64,000 bases of DNA from JAWKUK01 sp041398605 (lineage in GTDB: Bacteria > Planctomycetota > UBA1135 > GCA-002686595): contig JAWKUK010000029.1 of the NCBI GenBank assembly GCA_041398605.1, forward strand, positions 1-64,000. The letters run 5' to 3'. Below are positions 18,437 through 26,358 of this stretch, piece after piece (position 1 is the first letter of the stretch; every line of letters begins with the position of its first letter). The notes beneath the pieces were generated by a model, which searched no databases, was not told the DNA's origin, and saw only the letters and a program-made list of their open reading frames with translations. The position numbers and the translations under genes were made by a program.

Positions 18437-18474
18437 GGCGCAGGCTGAACGTCTGGTGCCGGAAAACCTGCGCC
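18437..18474. other. hairpin in the queA upstream region
   Basis: GGCGCAGG (18437-18444) and CCTGCGCC (18467-18474) form a perfect 8-bp stem with a 22-nt loop, about 190 bp before queA. It does not match a preQ1 riboswitch pattern that I can recognise, so no regulatory role is assigned. Confidence 0.3.
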
Positions 18475-18660
18475 TCCCCCCGTTCCGGTCTCGTGCTCGG
18501 GAATCGGCGCGAAGCGGGCCGCCCTCGGGCCGCCGTCCGACCGGCTGCGGCGCCCAGGATGGGAATTCCTGCATACGGCGGCTCAGGTGCCCTGGAGTGA
18601 CGTGCCACGCGACTCCGCGCGCCACGCCGAGGCCCCCGGGGGGACGCGCGCGGGGAGAGC

Positions 18661-19863
18661 ATGGACAGGGACGTACGCGAATTGCAAAGTCCGGGGATGG
18701 AGGTGCGAGACTTTGATTTCGAGCTGCCGACCAGCGCGATCGCCGAGCGCCCGGTCGAGCCCCGCGACGCGGCGCGGCTCTGTGTCCACCGGATCGCAGG
18801 CGCAGGCGCGACCGAGCACCGGACGGTCGCCGACCTCGTCGAGGTCCTCGCGCCAGGGGACCTCCTGGTCGTGAACGACACCCGCGTCCTCCCCGCGCGG
18901 GTGCACGCGCGCCGGGCGACGGGCGGCCTCGTTGAGCTCCTCTTCTTGGAGCCAGCGCCCACTGCGGGCGAGCCGCGGGCTTGGCGTGCGATGGTGAGGC
19001 CGGCGCGGAAGCTGCGGCCGGGGGACACCTTGCCCGTCGAGGTGCCCGTCGAGGTGCCCGTCGAGCAACACGTCGAGCAACCCGTCGAGCTGCCTCGTCT
19101 GCCAGCGGCAGGAGCGCGCACAGCGGGCGACGGTCATGCGCCCTCCCCTGCCCTCGTCGCCCGCGCGCTTGCCCGAGACGCGGCGGACGGCGCCATCTGG
19201 ACCATCTCGCTGGAGGAGGTCGGCGGGGGCGGCCCGAGCGTCGAAGCGCTCCTCGAGCGCGCGGGCGCCATGCCGCTGCCGCCGTACATCTCGCGCGCGC
19301 CGGAAGCCTCGGACGCCGAACGGTACCAGACCCGCTATGCGAGGGAGCCCGGCGCTGTCGCGGCCCCGACCGCAGGTCTGCACTTCACAGATCGGCTCCT
19401 CGCCGCGCTCGCCGAGCGCGGCGTCGAGCGCGCGAGCGTGACCTTGCACGTCGGCGCGGGGACGTTCCTGCCCGTGACCGTTGAGCGCGTCGAGGAGCAC
19501 CGCATGCACTCCGAGCGTTACGTTCTGTCCCCTGAGGCATGCGCGGCAGTGGCGCGCGCCAAGGCACGCGGTGGGCGGATCATCGCGGTTGGGACGACGA
19601 GCGTGCGGGTCCTCGAGTCGTGCGCGCGGCCAGACGGCACCCTCGCGCCTGGCGCCGGGCGGACGGACATCTTCCTCACGCCGGGGTCGGAGTTCCGCGT
19701 CGTGGACGGGCTCCTGACGAACTTTCACCTGCCGAAGAGCACGCTCTTGATGCTCGTCTCTGCGTTCGCAGGGCGGGAGCGTGTCCTTGCGCTCTATCGG
19801 GAGGCGCTCGCCGAGGGCTACCGCTTCTACAGCTACGGCGACGCGATGCTGCTCTTGCGTTGA
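18661..19863 (+). CDS. queA: S-adenosylmethionine:tRNA ribosyltransferase-isomerase
   Basis: QueA transfers and isomerises the ribosyl moiety of SAM onto preQ1 in tRNA, giving epoxyqueuosine; QueG (35814-36971) would complete queuosine. Family motifs include FDFELPTSAIAERPVEPRD at the start, LLVVNDTRVLPARVHARR, GAVAAPTAGLHFTDRLLAAL, LHVGAGTFLPV, HRMHSERY and LLTNFHLPKSTLLMLVSAFAG. ATG 18661 has a nearby GGGGAGA; ATG 18697 would give the more usual short N-terminus. Oddity: an insert near residues 120-160 contains repeated VEVPVEVPVE and VEQ-VEQ units, encoded by a 12-bp tandem repeat (about 19037-19091). Confidence 0.93.
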   Translation: MDRDVRELQSPGMEVRDFDFELPTSAIAERPVEPRDAARLCVHRIAGAGATEHRTVADLVEVLAPGDLLVVNDTRVLPARVHARRATGGLVELLFLEPAPTAGEPRAWRAMVRPARKLRPGDTLPVEVPVEVPVEQHVEQPVELPRLPAAGARTAGDGHAPSPALVARALARDAADGAIWTISLEEVGGGGPSVEALLERAGAMPLPPYISRAPEASDAERYQTRYAREPGAVAAPTAGLHFTDRLLAALAERGVERASVTLHVGAGTFLPVTVERVEEHRMHSERYVLSPEACAAVARAKARGGRIIAVGTTSVRVLESCARPDGTLAPGAGRTDIFLTPGSEFRVVDGLLTNFHLPKSTLLMLVSAFAGRERVLALYREALAEGYRFYSYGDAMLLLR

Positions 19864-19873
19864 GGGCGCCGTG

Positions 19874-19987
19874 CCTCAGCCGCCGAGCGCTTCGTGCGTT
19901 GCATATTGTGCCTCAGCCGCCGAGCGCTTCGTGCGTTGCACATTGGCCTCAGCCGCCGAGCGCTTCGTGCGTTGCATATCGGCCTCA
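19874..19987 (-). repeat. tandem copies of the thiE 3' end
   Basis: Three head-to-tail units of 36-37 bp (19874-19910, 19911-19946, 19947-19982) each contain cctcagccgccgagcgcttc gtgcg-type sequence. The first 20-odd bases are identical to the last codons and stop of the neighbouring thiE gene, which begins at 19985 on the other strand and forms a fourth partial copy. Every copy therefore keeps GAAGCGCTCGGCGGCTGA on the minus strand. No unique spacers, so not CRISPR. Confidence 0.9.
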
Positions 19988-20713
19988 GCCGCCGAGCGCT
20001 TCGTACAGGCTCCGCGCCGCCCGCGCGGGGTCGTCGGCGGCGAGGATCGCGCTGCTGACGGCGGCGCGGCCGACCTCTGCGAGCTCGTCCACGTTCTCGA
20101 CGTCGATGCCGCCGATGGGGAAGAGGGGCACGGACGCTGCTTCGGACGCGATCCATGCCACGCTCGAGCCCAGGACGCGCGGCGCGCCGGCGCGGACAGC
20201 GGTGGTGCCGTAGCCCTTGGTGCTCGTTGCAAAGACGGGCCCGAAGCCGACGAGATCGACGGGGCGCTCCGACGCGGCGAGGACCTCGTCGAGCGTGTGT
20301 GTCGACAGCCCGATGAGGGCGTCGTCGCCGAGCAGCGCGCGCGCGGCCTCGGCGGGCGCGTCGTCCGCGCCGAGGTGCACACCCGCGAGGCCGCGCTCCG
20401 CCAGCAGCGCAGCGACATCGACGCGGTCGTTGACCACCACGGGCAGCTCGGGGAAGCCGGCGCGTTCGAGCGCGTCGAGCACCGCGCGCGACCAGTCGCG
20501 CGCCGCGCGCGCTTCCGTGACGTCGCCCGCCGCGCCGGCGCCGCCGAGCGCCTTCGGGCGGACCTGCACGAGGCCCAGCCACGGCGCGGCCGCGACCAGG
20601 CGGCCCAGGGCTTCGCCCTCGGGCACGAGGGCCGGCGTGAACACCAAGAGGAGCCGCGCGTCGGTCAGGCGCTGGCGGACGGCGGACGGGTCGATGGGCG
20701 AGCGCAAGCTCAA
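19985..20713 (-). CDS. thiE: thiamine-phosphate synthase
   Basis: A 242-residue TIM-barrel ThiE/TenI-type protein that joins the pyrimidine diphosphate and thiazole phosphate to make thiamine phosphate. Typical segments are LGLVQVRPKALG, PVVVNDRVDVAALL, GVHLGADD, LIGLSTHTLDEV, VDLVGFGPVFATSTKGYG and PLFPIGGIDVENV. The start appears to be TTG (20711-20713). The last codons (EALGG and stop) are duplicated three times just downstream. TenI (a regulator or thiazole tautomerase) is the alternative; the substrate-binding motifs favour ThiE. Confidence 0.88.
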   Translation of the reverse strand: MSLRSPIDPSAVRQRLTDARLLLVFTPALVPEGEALGRLVAAAPWLGLVQVRPKALGGAGAAGDVTEARAARDWSRAVLDALERAGFPELPVVVNDRVDVAALLAERGLAGVHLGADDAPAEAARALLGDDALIGLSTHTLDEVLAASERPVDLVGFGPVFATSTKGYGTTAVRAGAPRVLGSSVAWIASEAASVPLFPIGGIDVENVDELAEVGRAAVSSAILAADDPARAARSLYEALGG

Positions 20714-20751
20714 AGCGTAGCGCAGACGCCGCGTGCTGGAGCCCCCGCGGG

Positions 20752-22170
20752 CTACGCCGCGGCGCGGAGGTCGCCGCGCCGCAGCGCCAGGATGTCGAGC
20801 GCCGCGACGCGATAGGCCTCAGCCAGCGTCGGGAAGTTGAACGTGCGCTCGACGAAGACCTCGACGGGCAGGCCGCCCAGCATCGCGACCTCCGCCAAGT
20901 GCACCAGCTCCGCCGCGCCGTCCCCGAGGACATGGCAGCCGAGGATGCGCGTGCCCGTTGGGTCGGCGATCAGCTTCAGGAAGCCGTCGTCGGCCCCTTG
21001 GATCATGCCGCGCGCGAGCTCCTTGAACGCCGCGCGGCCGACCAGGACGTCGCCATGGCGCTCGCGGGCCTGCGCTTCGGAGAGCCCGACGCTGCCGAGC
21101 TCGGGGATCGTGTAGATGCCGCACGGCACCATCCCGAGCTCTTCGTCCGGCACCGGGCGCCCGAGGGCGTGGCGCGCCGCGCGCCGGCCTTGCTCCATCG
21201 AGGTCGACGCGAGCGCCGGCGGGCCGACCACGTCGCCGCAGGCGTAGATGCCCGGGACCTGGGTCTGGCCGTGGGAGTCGACCGCGAGGTGCCCGCGCTC
21301 GGTCGGCGCGAGCCCCGTCGCCTCGAGCGAGAGCGTGCGCAGGTTCGCGACGCGGCCGAGGGCCGACAGGACCTTCTCGACGTTGAGGACCTCGCCCGTC
21401 TCCAGCTCGACGTTGACGTGCCCGACGCCGTCGGGCGCGACGCTGCGGTACTTCGTGCTCCCGAGGAAGCGCCCGCCGCGCCCCTCGAACGCTCGCACGA
21501 AGCCCGTGCACAGGTCCGCGTCCATGAAGCCGATCGGCAGCGGATACCGATCGACGATCGTCACCTCGACCCCAAGGGCAGCGAAGATCGACGCGAACTC
21601 GACCGCGATGACGCCCGCGCCGAGCACGACGAGCGAGCGCGGCAGGTACACGAGCGAGAGGATCGAATCGCTGTCGAGGATGAGCTCGTGGTCGACCGGG
21701 ATGTCATCGGGCGTGCGCGGGCGCGACCCTGCTGCGATGAAGACCTTGTCTCCCGTCACGAGCGTCTTGGCGCCCGCCGGCGTGCGGAGCTCGAGCTCGC
21801 GCTCGCCGACGAAGCGCGCGCGTGACTGCTGGAAGTCAATCCCGTTCCGTTTGAGCTGCTCGCTCAGGGTGCGCGCGTGCGCGTCACGGACTTCGTCGAG
21901 GCGCAGCATCAAACCTGCGAGCTGCGCGTCGGGTGAGAGCTCGCAGCGCAGGACACCGGCCGAGCGGCGCTCGAGCGCCGCGAAGTGCTGCGCCGTCTCC
22001 CGCAGCGTCTTGCTGGGGATCGTCCCGCGATTGACGCACTCACCGCCCGGCGCCCGCCCTTGGTCGACGACGAGCACGCGCACGCCGTCCTTAGCGCCTT
22101 GGATCGCGGCCTTCTGGCCGGCTGGGCCCGCGCCGATCACGACCCAGTCGTAGTGCACTCGTTCTGTCAT
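20752..22170 (-). CDS. sthA: soluble (Si-specific) NAD(P)+ transhydrogenase
   Basis: A 472-residue flavoprotein of the disulfide-reductase fold. FAD motif VVIGAGPAGQKAAIQGAK at residues ~10-28. The former redox site reads GGECVNRGTIPSKTLRE: the second Cys is replaced by Thr, the diagnostic feature of SthA as against lipoamide dehydrogenase or mercuric reductase. NAD-binding LVVLGAGVIAVEFASIFAAL near residue 175-195, second FAD motif GIYACGDVVGPPALAS, and a C-terminal dimerisation domain with HVLGDGAAELVHLAEVAM. It would equilibrate NADPH and NADH in the cytoplasm. Confidence 0.92.
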   Translation of the reverse strand: MTERVHYDWVVIGAGPAGQKAAIQGAKDGVRVLVVDQGRAPGGECVNRGTIPSKTLRETAQHFAALERRSAGVLRCELSPDAQLAGLMLRLDEVRDAHARTLSEQLKRNGIDFQQSRARFVGERELELRTPAGAKTLVTGDKVFIAAGSRPRTPDDIPVDHELILDSDSILSLVYLPRSLVVLGAGVIAVEFASIFAALGVEVTIVDRYPLPIGFMDADLCTGFVRAFEGRGGRFLGSTKYRSVAPDGVGHVNVELETGEVLNVEKVLSALGRVANLRTLSLEATGLAPTERGHLAVDSHGQTQVPGIYACGDVVGPPALASTSMEQGRRAARHALGRPVPDEELGMVPCGIYTIPELGSVGLSEAQARERHGDVLVGRAAFKELARGMIQGADDGFLKLIADPTGTRILGCHVLGDGAAELVHLAEVAMLGGLPVEVFVERTFNFPTLAEAYRVAALDILALRRGDLRAAA

Positions 22171-22189
22171 GTGCTCGCTCGTTCTCGTC

Positions 22190-22219
22190 TTCGACCGCTT
22201 GGATCGTTGGATGGTCGAA
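22190..22219. other. hairpin between sthA and the HDOD gene
   Basis: TTCGACC (22190-22196) and GGTCGAA (22213-22219) make a 7-bp stem with a 16-nt loop in the 75-bp gap between two minus-strand genes. It could attenuate read-through from the HDOD gene; no T-run is seen. Confidence 0.3.
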
Positions 22220-22245
22220 CCGCTTGGATAGAGCGTTCCCCGTGA

Positions 22246-23079
22246 TCAGGCGTTGGCCTTGGCCTCGGCGTGCACCTTCGAGCCGCGCTCGACGACGCTC
22301 TGGATGTCCTCTTCGTACAGCTCGAGGTCCGCGGCGTGCTCCATGCCGGGCGGCAGGCCTTCGCCCTCGTCTTCCTCGAGCCAGTAGGCGAGCGCGTCGG
22401 CGAGCGCCGTCGTGCGCACGAGCTCGCGGTGGTTCGGCGCGTCTTCGGGCTGGTGGTGATAGCGCACCGCCGCGTAGACCCAGTCGGCGAGCTTCCAAGA
22501 CTCGATCAACTTCGCGCCGATCTCCTGGTGCAAGCCGGCGATGGTCTGCACCATCGCCCGCTCGATGAGGCAGAAGCCGGTCTCCTTGCAGAGGTCGACG
22601 AGGCCTTGCAGCGCGACCGGCGCGCCGATGTCGTGCAACAGGCCGCACAGGAACGCCGCCTCGACATTGGCGCGGCGGGCGCGCGCGATCTCCTGCGCGA
22701 GGCGGCCCGAGAGCAGCGCGTGGTCCCACAGCTTCTCGACGTACTCCTCGTGGCCCTTGACCTTGAACACGGAGCCTTTGACGACGACCGAGATGACGAT
22801 CTCGCGCAGCGTGCCCATGCCCAGGCGCCCGATCGCTTGCGTCAGCGAGACGATCGGCTCCTTCGGGGCGAAGCGCGCGGAGTTCGCGATGCGCAGGACG
22901 TGCGCGGCGAGTGACGGGTCGCGCTGCACACGCTCCGCGAGCGAGCGGGCATCGCAGTCGTCGTCGTCCACGGAGGCGAGCAGCTCGATCGCGACGATCG
23001 GGAGCACCGGCAGCGTCAGCTTGCCGTTGTGTGCGCGGTCGGAGAGCGTTGCGATCAGGTCGATGGGCTCGGGCGGCAT
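22246..23079 (-). CDS. HDOD domain protein
   Basis: A 277-residue protein almost entirely made of an HDOD domain, a degenerate HD-phosphohydrolase fold used in bacterial signalling. Family features include LPVLPIVAIELLASVDDDD, ERVQRDPSLAAHVLRIANSA, SLTQAIGRLGMGTLREIVIS, GLLHDIGAPVAL and RYHHQPEDA. It lacks an attached receiver or EAL domain, so its input is unknown. The C-terminus ends in an acidic/charged tail. The gene is followed by sthA on the same strand, 75 bp away. Confidence 0.88.
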   Translation of the reverse strand: MPPEPIDLIATLSDRAHNGKLTLPVLPIVAIELLASVDDDDCDARSLAERVQRDPSLAAHVLRIANSARFAPKEPIVSLTQAIGRLGMGTLREIVISVVVKGSVFKVKGHEEYVEKLWDHALLSGRLAQEIARARRANVEAAFLCGLLHDIGAPVALQGLVDLCKETGFCLIERAMVQTIAGLHQEIGAKLIESWKLADWVYAAVRYHHQPEDAPNHRELVRTTALADALAYWLEEDEGEGLPPGMEHAADLELYEEDIQSVVERGSKVHAEAKANA

Positions 23080-23473
23080 GGTCGGAACGTGGCGGAGAGG
23101 GCCCGGCGGGGGGCCAGCGGTGGCGTCGGGAGGGGGCCACTCCCGCTCCCTCGATCGGCTCTAGAAGCCCGCGGACTCCAGTGCTTTGATGGGTCGTAGC
23201 GACGTTTGCGCGCCCTGCGGACGGCCGCGCGTCTCGTTCCAGGGATCGCGCTCCAGGAATCAGGCTTTCTTGCCGATGAGTTAGGCATGCGCCGGGCTAT
23301 GCTCCCGGTAGTTCGACGGGCCGCCGACTTGCGGCCCACGGCGATCGACAGGGTCCGCAATGCCGGACCGCGCCGTTCCTAGCCACGCTCTTCCTCGCCC
23401 TGTCGTCGGGATCAGCTGAGCGCCGCCCTCCAACCTCGAAGATCGAGCTGGGCAGAGCGCCGAGTCCCTCTAG
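23080..23473. other. 394-bp divergent intergenic region
   Basis: It lies between the divergent HDOD and DEAD-box genes and must contain both promoters. I see no clear -35/-10 pair, no RNA gene and no convincing small frame. Possible cold-shock leader structure for the helicase cannot be judged by eye. Confidence 0.4.
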
Positions 23474-25081
23474 ATGACCGATACCCGTTCTCGGCGAGCG
23501 GAGCCGCGCACCGTGCGCGCCTCCTCCGCCGCCCCGGCCCCCGCCCAGCGCACTGCTCCGGCCGCGGCCCCCGCATCCCCGACCTCCGCCTCCCCGACGA
23601 CCTTCGCGTCGTTCCAGCTCGCCCCTGCGGTTGCCCGCGGCGTGCTCGAAGCGGGCTTCCTCGAGCCGCGCCCCATCCAGGCCGCCGCCATTCCCTCCGC
23701 GCTCGAAGGGCGCGACATCCTCGGCCTCGCCCAGACCGGCACCGGAAAGACCGCGGCGTTCGGGATCCCGATCCTGAACCGGCTGGTCACGCACCGCTCC
23801 GATCGTCGCCGCGGCCCCCGAGCGCTGATCATCGCGCCGACGCGCGAGCTCGCCCGCCAGATTCACGACGAGCTCCAGCTCGTCGGCCACCACACCGGTG
23901 TGCGCTCGACCGTCATCTTCGGCGGTGTGCCCCAAGGGGCGCAGGTGCGGGCGCTCAAACAAGCCCCGGAGATCGTCGTCGCGTGCCCCGGGCGTCTGCT
24001 CGACTTGCACGGCCAGCGGCTCATCGACCTCTCGAGCGTCGAAATGCTCGTGCTCGACGAAGCGGACCACATGTTCGACATGGGGTTCCTGCCGTTCATC
24101 CGCAAGATCCTCGCACTGCTCCCGCGCGAGCGTCAGAACATGTTCTTCTCGGCGACGATGCCGAGGGAGATCCGCGGCCTCGCCGATGACCTCCTGACGA
24201 AGCCCGTGACCTGCGAGCTCTCGAAGTCGCGCCCGGCCGACACGATCGAGGACACGCTCTTCGAGGTCGCCCAGGACCGCCGCCTCACGCTGCTGACCAA
24301 GTTGCTGGCGGCGCCGGATTTCCGCTCGGCGATCGTGTTCCTGCGCACCAAACATCGCGCGCGCCGCGTCGCGAAGCAGCTCGAGGGCACGGGTTACCGC
24401 GCGGTCGCCCTGCAGGGAAACATGAGCCAGGGCCAGCGCGAACGCGCGATGGAGGGCTTCCGCAAGGGGCAATACAACGTGCTCGTTGCGACCGACATCG
24501 CCGCACGCGGCATCGACGTCGCAGCGGTCAGCCACGTCGTCAACTTCGACGTGCCGAACACGCCCGAGGCTTACACGCACCGCATCGGCCGCACCGGCCG
24601 CGCGGAGCTGACAGGCAAGGCCTACACCTTCGCGTCGCGCGAAGATGACGACGAGATCCGCGCCATCGAGAAGCACCTCGGGCGCAAGATCCAGCGCCAG
24701 AGCCTCGCGGGCTTCGACGGCGGGGACCTCGCGGCGAGCTCCAGCACGGGCGATCGCCGTGACCGGGGCAGCAGCGGCGGTGGCCGCAGCGGCGGCCGAA
24801 GCGGTGGTGGCGGTCAGGGCGGCGGACGTCGCCCTAGCGCTGGCGGAGGCCCTCGCGCTGGCGGCGGACGCCCGCCGGCGGGCAATGGCGGACGCCCGAC
24901 GGGCTTCCCGCGCCCCGCGGCGAGTCACTCGACGGCCCGCCCGAGCCACCAGGGCGCGCCGCAGCACGCTCCCGCCGCGAAACCCGCGGCGCGGCCCGCA
25001 GCGGAGACACGCGGTAGCAGCGCGCTGCCTTTCGGGGCCGTCGTCGACAGCAACTTGCCGAAGCCGCGCCTGCGGCGCTGA
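23474..25081 (+). CDS. DEAD-box RNA helicase, RhlE-like
   Basis: A 535-residue ATP-dependent RNA helicase. Motifs in order: Q-motif region (TTFASFQLAPAVARGVLEAG), I (AQTGTGKTAAFGIP), Ia (APTRELARQI), II (VLDEADHMFDMGF), III (FFSATMP), V (VATDIAARGIDV) and VI (HRIGRTGRAE). The core ends near residue 400. The tail is Gly/Arg/Ser-rich (GGGRSGGRSGGGG) and then Pro/Ala-rich, typical of RNA-binding low-complexity tails of RhlE-type helicases acting in ribosome assembly, RNA decay or cold adaptation. A strong terminator hairpin follows 37 bp after the stop. Confidence 0.93.
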   Translation: MTDTRSRRAEPRTVRASSAAPAPAQRTAPAAAPASPTSASPTTFASFQLAPAVARGVLEAGFLEPRPIQAAAIPSALEGRDILGLAQTGTGKTAAFGIPILNRLVTHRSDRRRGPRALIIAPTRELARQIHDELQLVGHHTGVRSTVIFGGVPQGAQVRALKQAPEIVVACPGRLLDLHGQRLIDLSSVEMLVLDEADHMFDMGFLPFIRKILALLPRERQNMFFSATMPREIRGLADDLLTKPVTCELSKSRPADTIEDTLFEVAQDRRLTLLTKLLAAPDFRSAIVFLRTKHRARRVAKQLEGTGYRAVALQGNMSQGQRERAMEGFRKGQYNVLVATDIAARGIDVAAVSHVVNFDVPNTPEAYTHRIGRTGRAELTGKAYTFASREDDDEIRAIEKHLGRKIQRQSLAGFDGGDLAASSSTGDRRDRGSSGGGRSGGRSGGGGQGGGRRPSAGGGPRAGGGRPPAGNGGRPTGFPRPAASHSTARPSHQGAPQHAPAAKPAARPAAETRGSSALPFGAVVDSNLPKPRLRR

Positions 25082-25117
25082 TCACCTGGCGCACTGAACC
25101 TGGCCCCTCGAGGTCGG

Positions 25118-25160
25118 GCTTGGGGACCGGCTCGCGTTTGTCGCGGGCCGGTCCCCAAGC
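25118..25160 (+). terminator. very strong hairpin terminator after the helicase gene
   Basis: GCTTGGGGACCGGCTCGCG (25118-25136) pairs with CGCGGGCCGGTCCCCAAGC (25142-25160), 19 bp with one G-T wobble and a TTTGT loop. It separates the helicase from the SEC-C gene. No uridine run follows. Confidence 0.75.
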
Positions 25161-25220
25161 ACAGGGGCGGCCGAGCCCCGCGCGCGGTATCGTCTGCCGC
25201 GCACAGCAGCACCCCAAGCC

Positions 25221-25703
25221 ATGTCCAGCAAAGAAATCGCCCTCGAACTCGCCTCCTTCCTCGACTCACCCGCGGCCAAGGCGCTGACGAAGCCTCCGAC
25301 CGCCGATGTCCGCAAGATCGTCGAGGCGTTCTTGGAGGTCTGCTACGACGGCATCGGCACGGCGCCGCGCTTGATGGACGGTCAGGACATGCACGGCGCG
25401 CTCGGTCACCTGTTGCCCGAGCGCTTCGATCGCAAGAGCCCGCTCGTGGACCATGTCCCGGACGTCCTGCGCGCGTACTTGGCGCACATCTGCGAGGCGC
25501 AGGTCGTCTCGCAGTCCTTCGAGCTGAAGCACGGCTTCGAAGCGACGATCGATGAGTTCCTGGAGACGGTCCGTACAGGCGTCAACGCGCACCATCACGT
25601 GCACAAGAAGCAGGCGCCGATGGTGCACCAGGCGCCCAAGCTGGGCCGCAACGACCCGTGCTTCTGTGGCAGCGGCAAGAAGTTCAAGAAGTGCTGCGGT
25701 TGA
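25221..25703 (+). CDS. SEC-C motif protein
   Basis: A 160-residue protein whose last 20 residues are a SEC-C zinc-binding motif (GRNDPCFCGSGKKFKKCCG, C-x-C...CC). The N-terminal 130 residues are helical and not recognised. SEC-C motifs occur at the SecA C-terminus, where they bind SecB and ribosomes, and in many small proteins of unknown role. The 3' end overlaps the convergent HD-hydrolase gene by 20 bp. Confidence 0.8.
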   Translation: MSSKEIALELASFLDSPAAKALTKPPTADVRKIVEAFLEVCYDGIGTAPRLMDGQDMHGALGHLLPERFDRKSPLVDHVPDVLRAYLAHICEAQVVSQSFELKHGFEATIDEFLETVRTGVNAHHHVHKKQAPMVHQAPKLGRNDPCFCGSGKKFKKCCG

Positions 25704-26322
25704 CCTCGGTGCCCCCGCCAGCGGATGCGCCGAGCTCCGCTTGCAAGCGCTCGATGTCGAGCCGCAGGTTCTCGCGCGCTCGAGCTTCGAGCCGGGCGCC
25801 CCAGGGCGTCCAATAGATGCGCTCGCGGGCCAGGAAGGCCCGCATGAACGCGATGCGACCCGCGGCGAACGTGGCGTCGTCGAAGCACGCGAACTCGGCG
25901 CGGATGCGCGCGCCGTTGCGCTCGAAGGCCGCGCGGGGGAGCGCCAATGAGGCCAAGTCGAGGTCGATGACGGCCTCGGACGCAGCGCTCCGTGGGATGT
26001 GGTCGCGGGTGTCCAGGATGATCCGCTCGATCACGCGGCAGCGCTCGGCCGGGAAGCCCGCGGCGGTCAAGCGTTCCACTGCCAGCGCCGCGCTCAGCGC
26101 CTCGTTCTCAGGGCCGGGGACCTCGTAGACCGCGTCATGGAACCAGACCGCGAGCACCTGATCCTCGCTCAGCTCGACCTCGCGGCGCGCATCGAGCATC
26201 CAGGCAATGTGCGGCAGCCCGTGATACTGGCGGTGCGGCTCGGTGTACCGCTGGGTCAATTCAAGGAGGAGCGCGGGCGACGCTGCCGGCGGGGATCCGA
26301 AGGGCAAAGGTGTCATCGTCAC
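25684..26322 (-). CDS. HD-superfamily metal-dependent hydrolase
   Basis: A 212-residue protein of the predicted HD phosphohydrolase family related to COG4339. Conserved pieces are YTEPHRQYHGLPHIAWML (metal-binding His), QVLAVWFHDAVYEVPGPENE (the HD doublet) and ILDTRDHIP. A role on nucleotides is likely for the superfamily, but the substrate is not known. It converges on, and overlaps by 20 bp, the SEC-C gene, and is divergent from the ABC-F gene with a 36-bp gap between starts. Confidence 0.82.
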   Translation of the reverse strand: MTMTPLPFGSPPAASPALLLELTQRYTEPHRQYHGLPHIAWMLDARREVELSEDQVLAVWFHDAVYEVPGPENEALSAALAVERLTAAGFPAERCRVIERIILDTRDHIPRSAASEAVIDLDLASLALPRAAFERNGARIRAEFACFDDATFAAGRIAFMRAFLARERIYWTPWGARLEARARENLRLDIERLQAELGASAGGGTEVNRSTS

Positions 26323-26358
26323 ATCCGAGGATAGCGCTCGGATACGCTAAGCGGCTGC

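Noticed and set aside
18340..18660. A tRNA or riboswitch before queA
   Set aside because: No cloverleaf or T-loop consensus and no preQ1-aptamer pattern could be fitted; only a simple 8-bp hairpin is present.
19874..19987. CRISPR or attachment-site repeats
   Set aside because: The units are contiguous copies of the thiE 3' end without spacers; no integrase or mobile-element gene is near.
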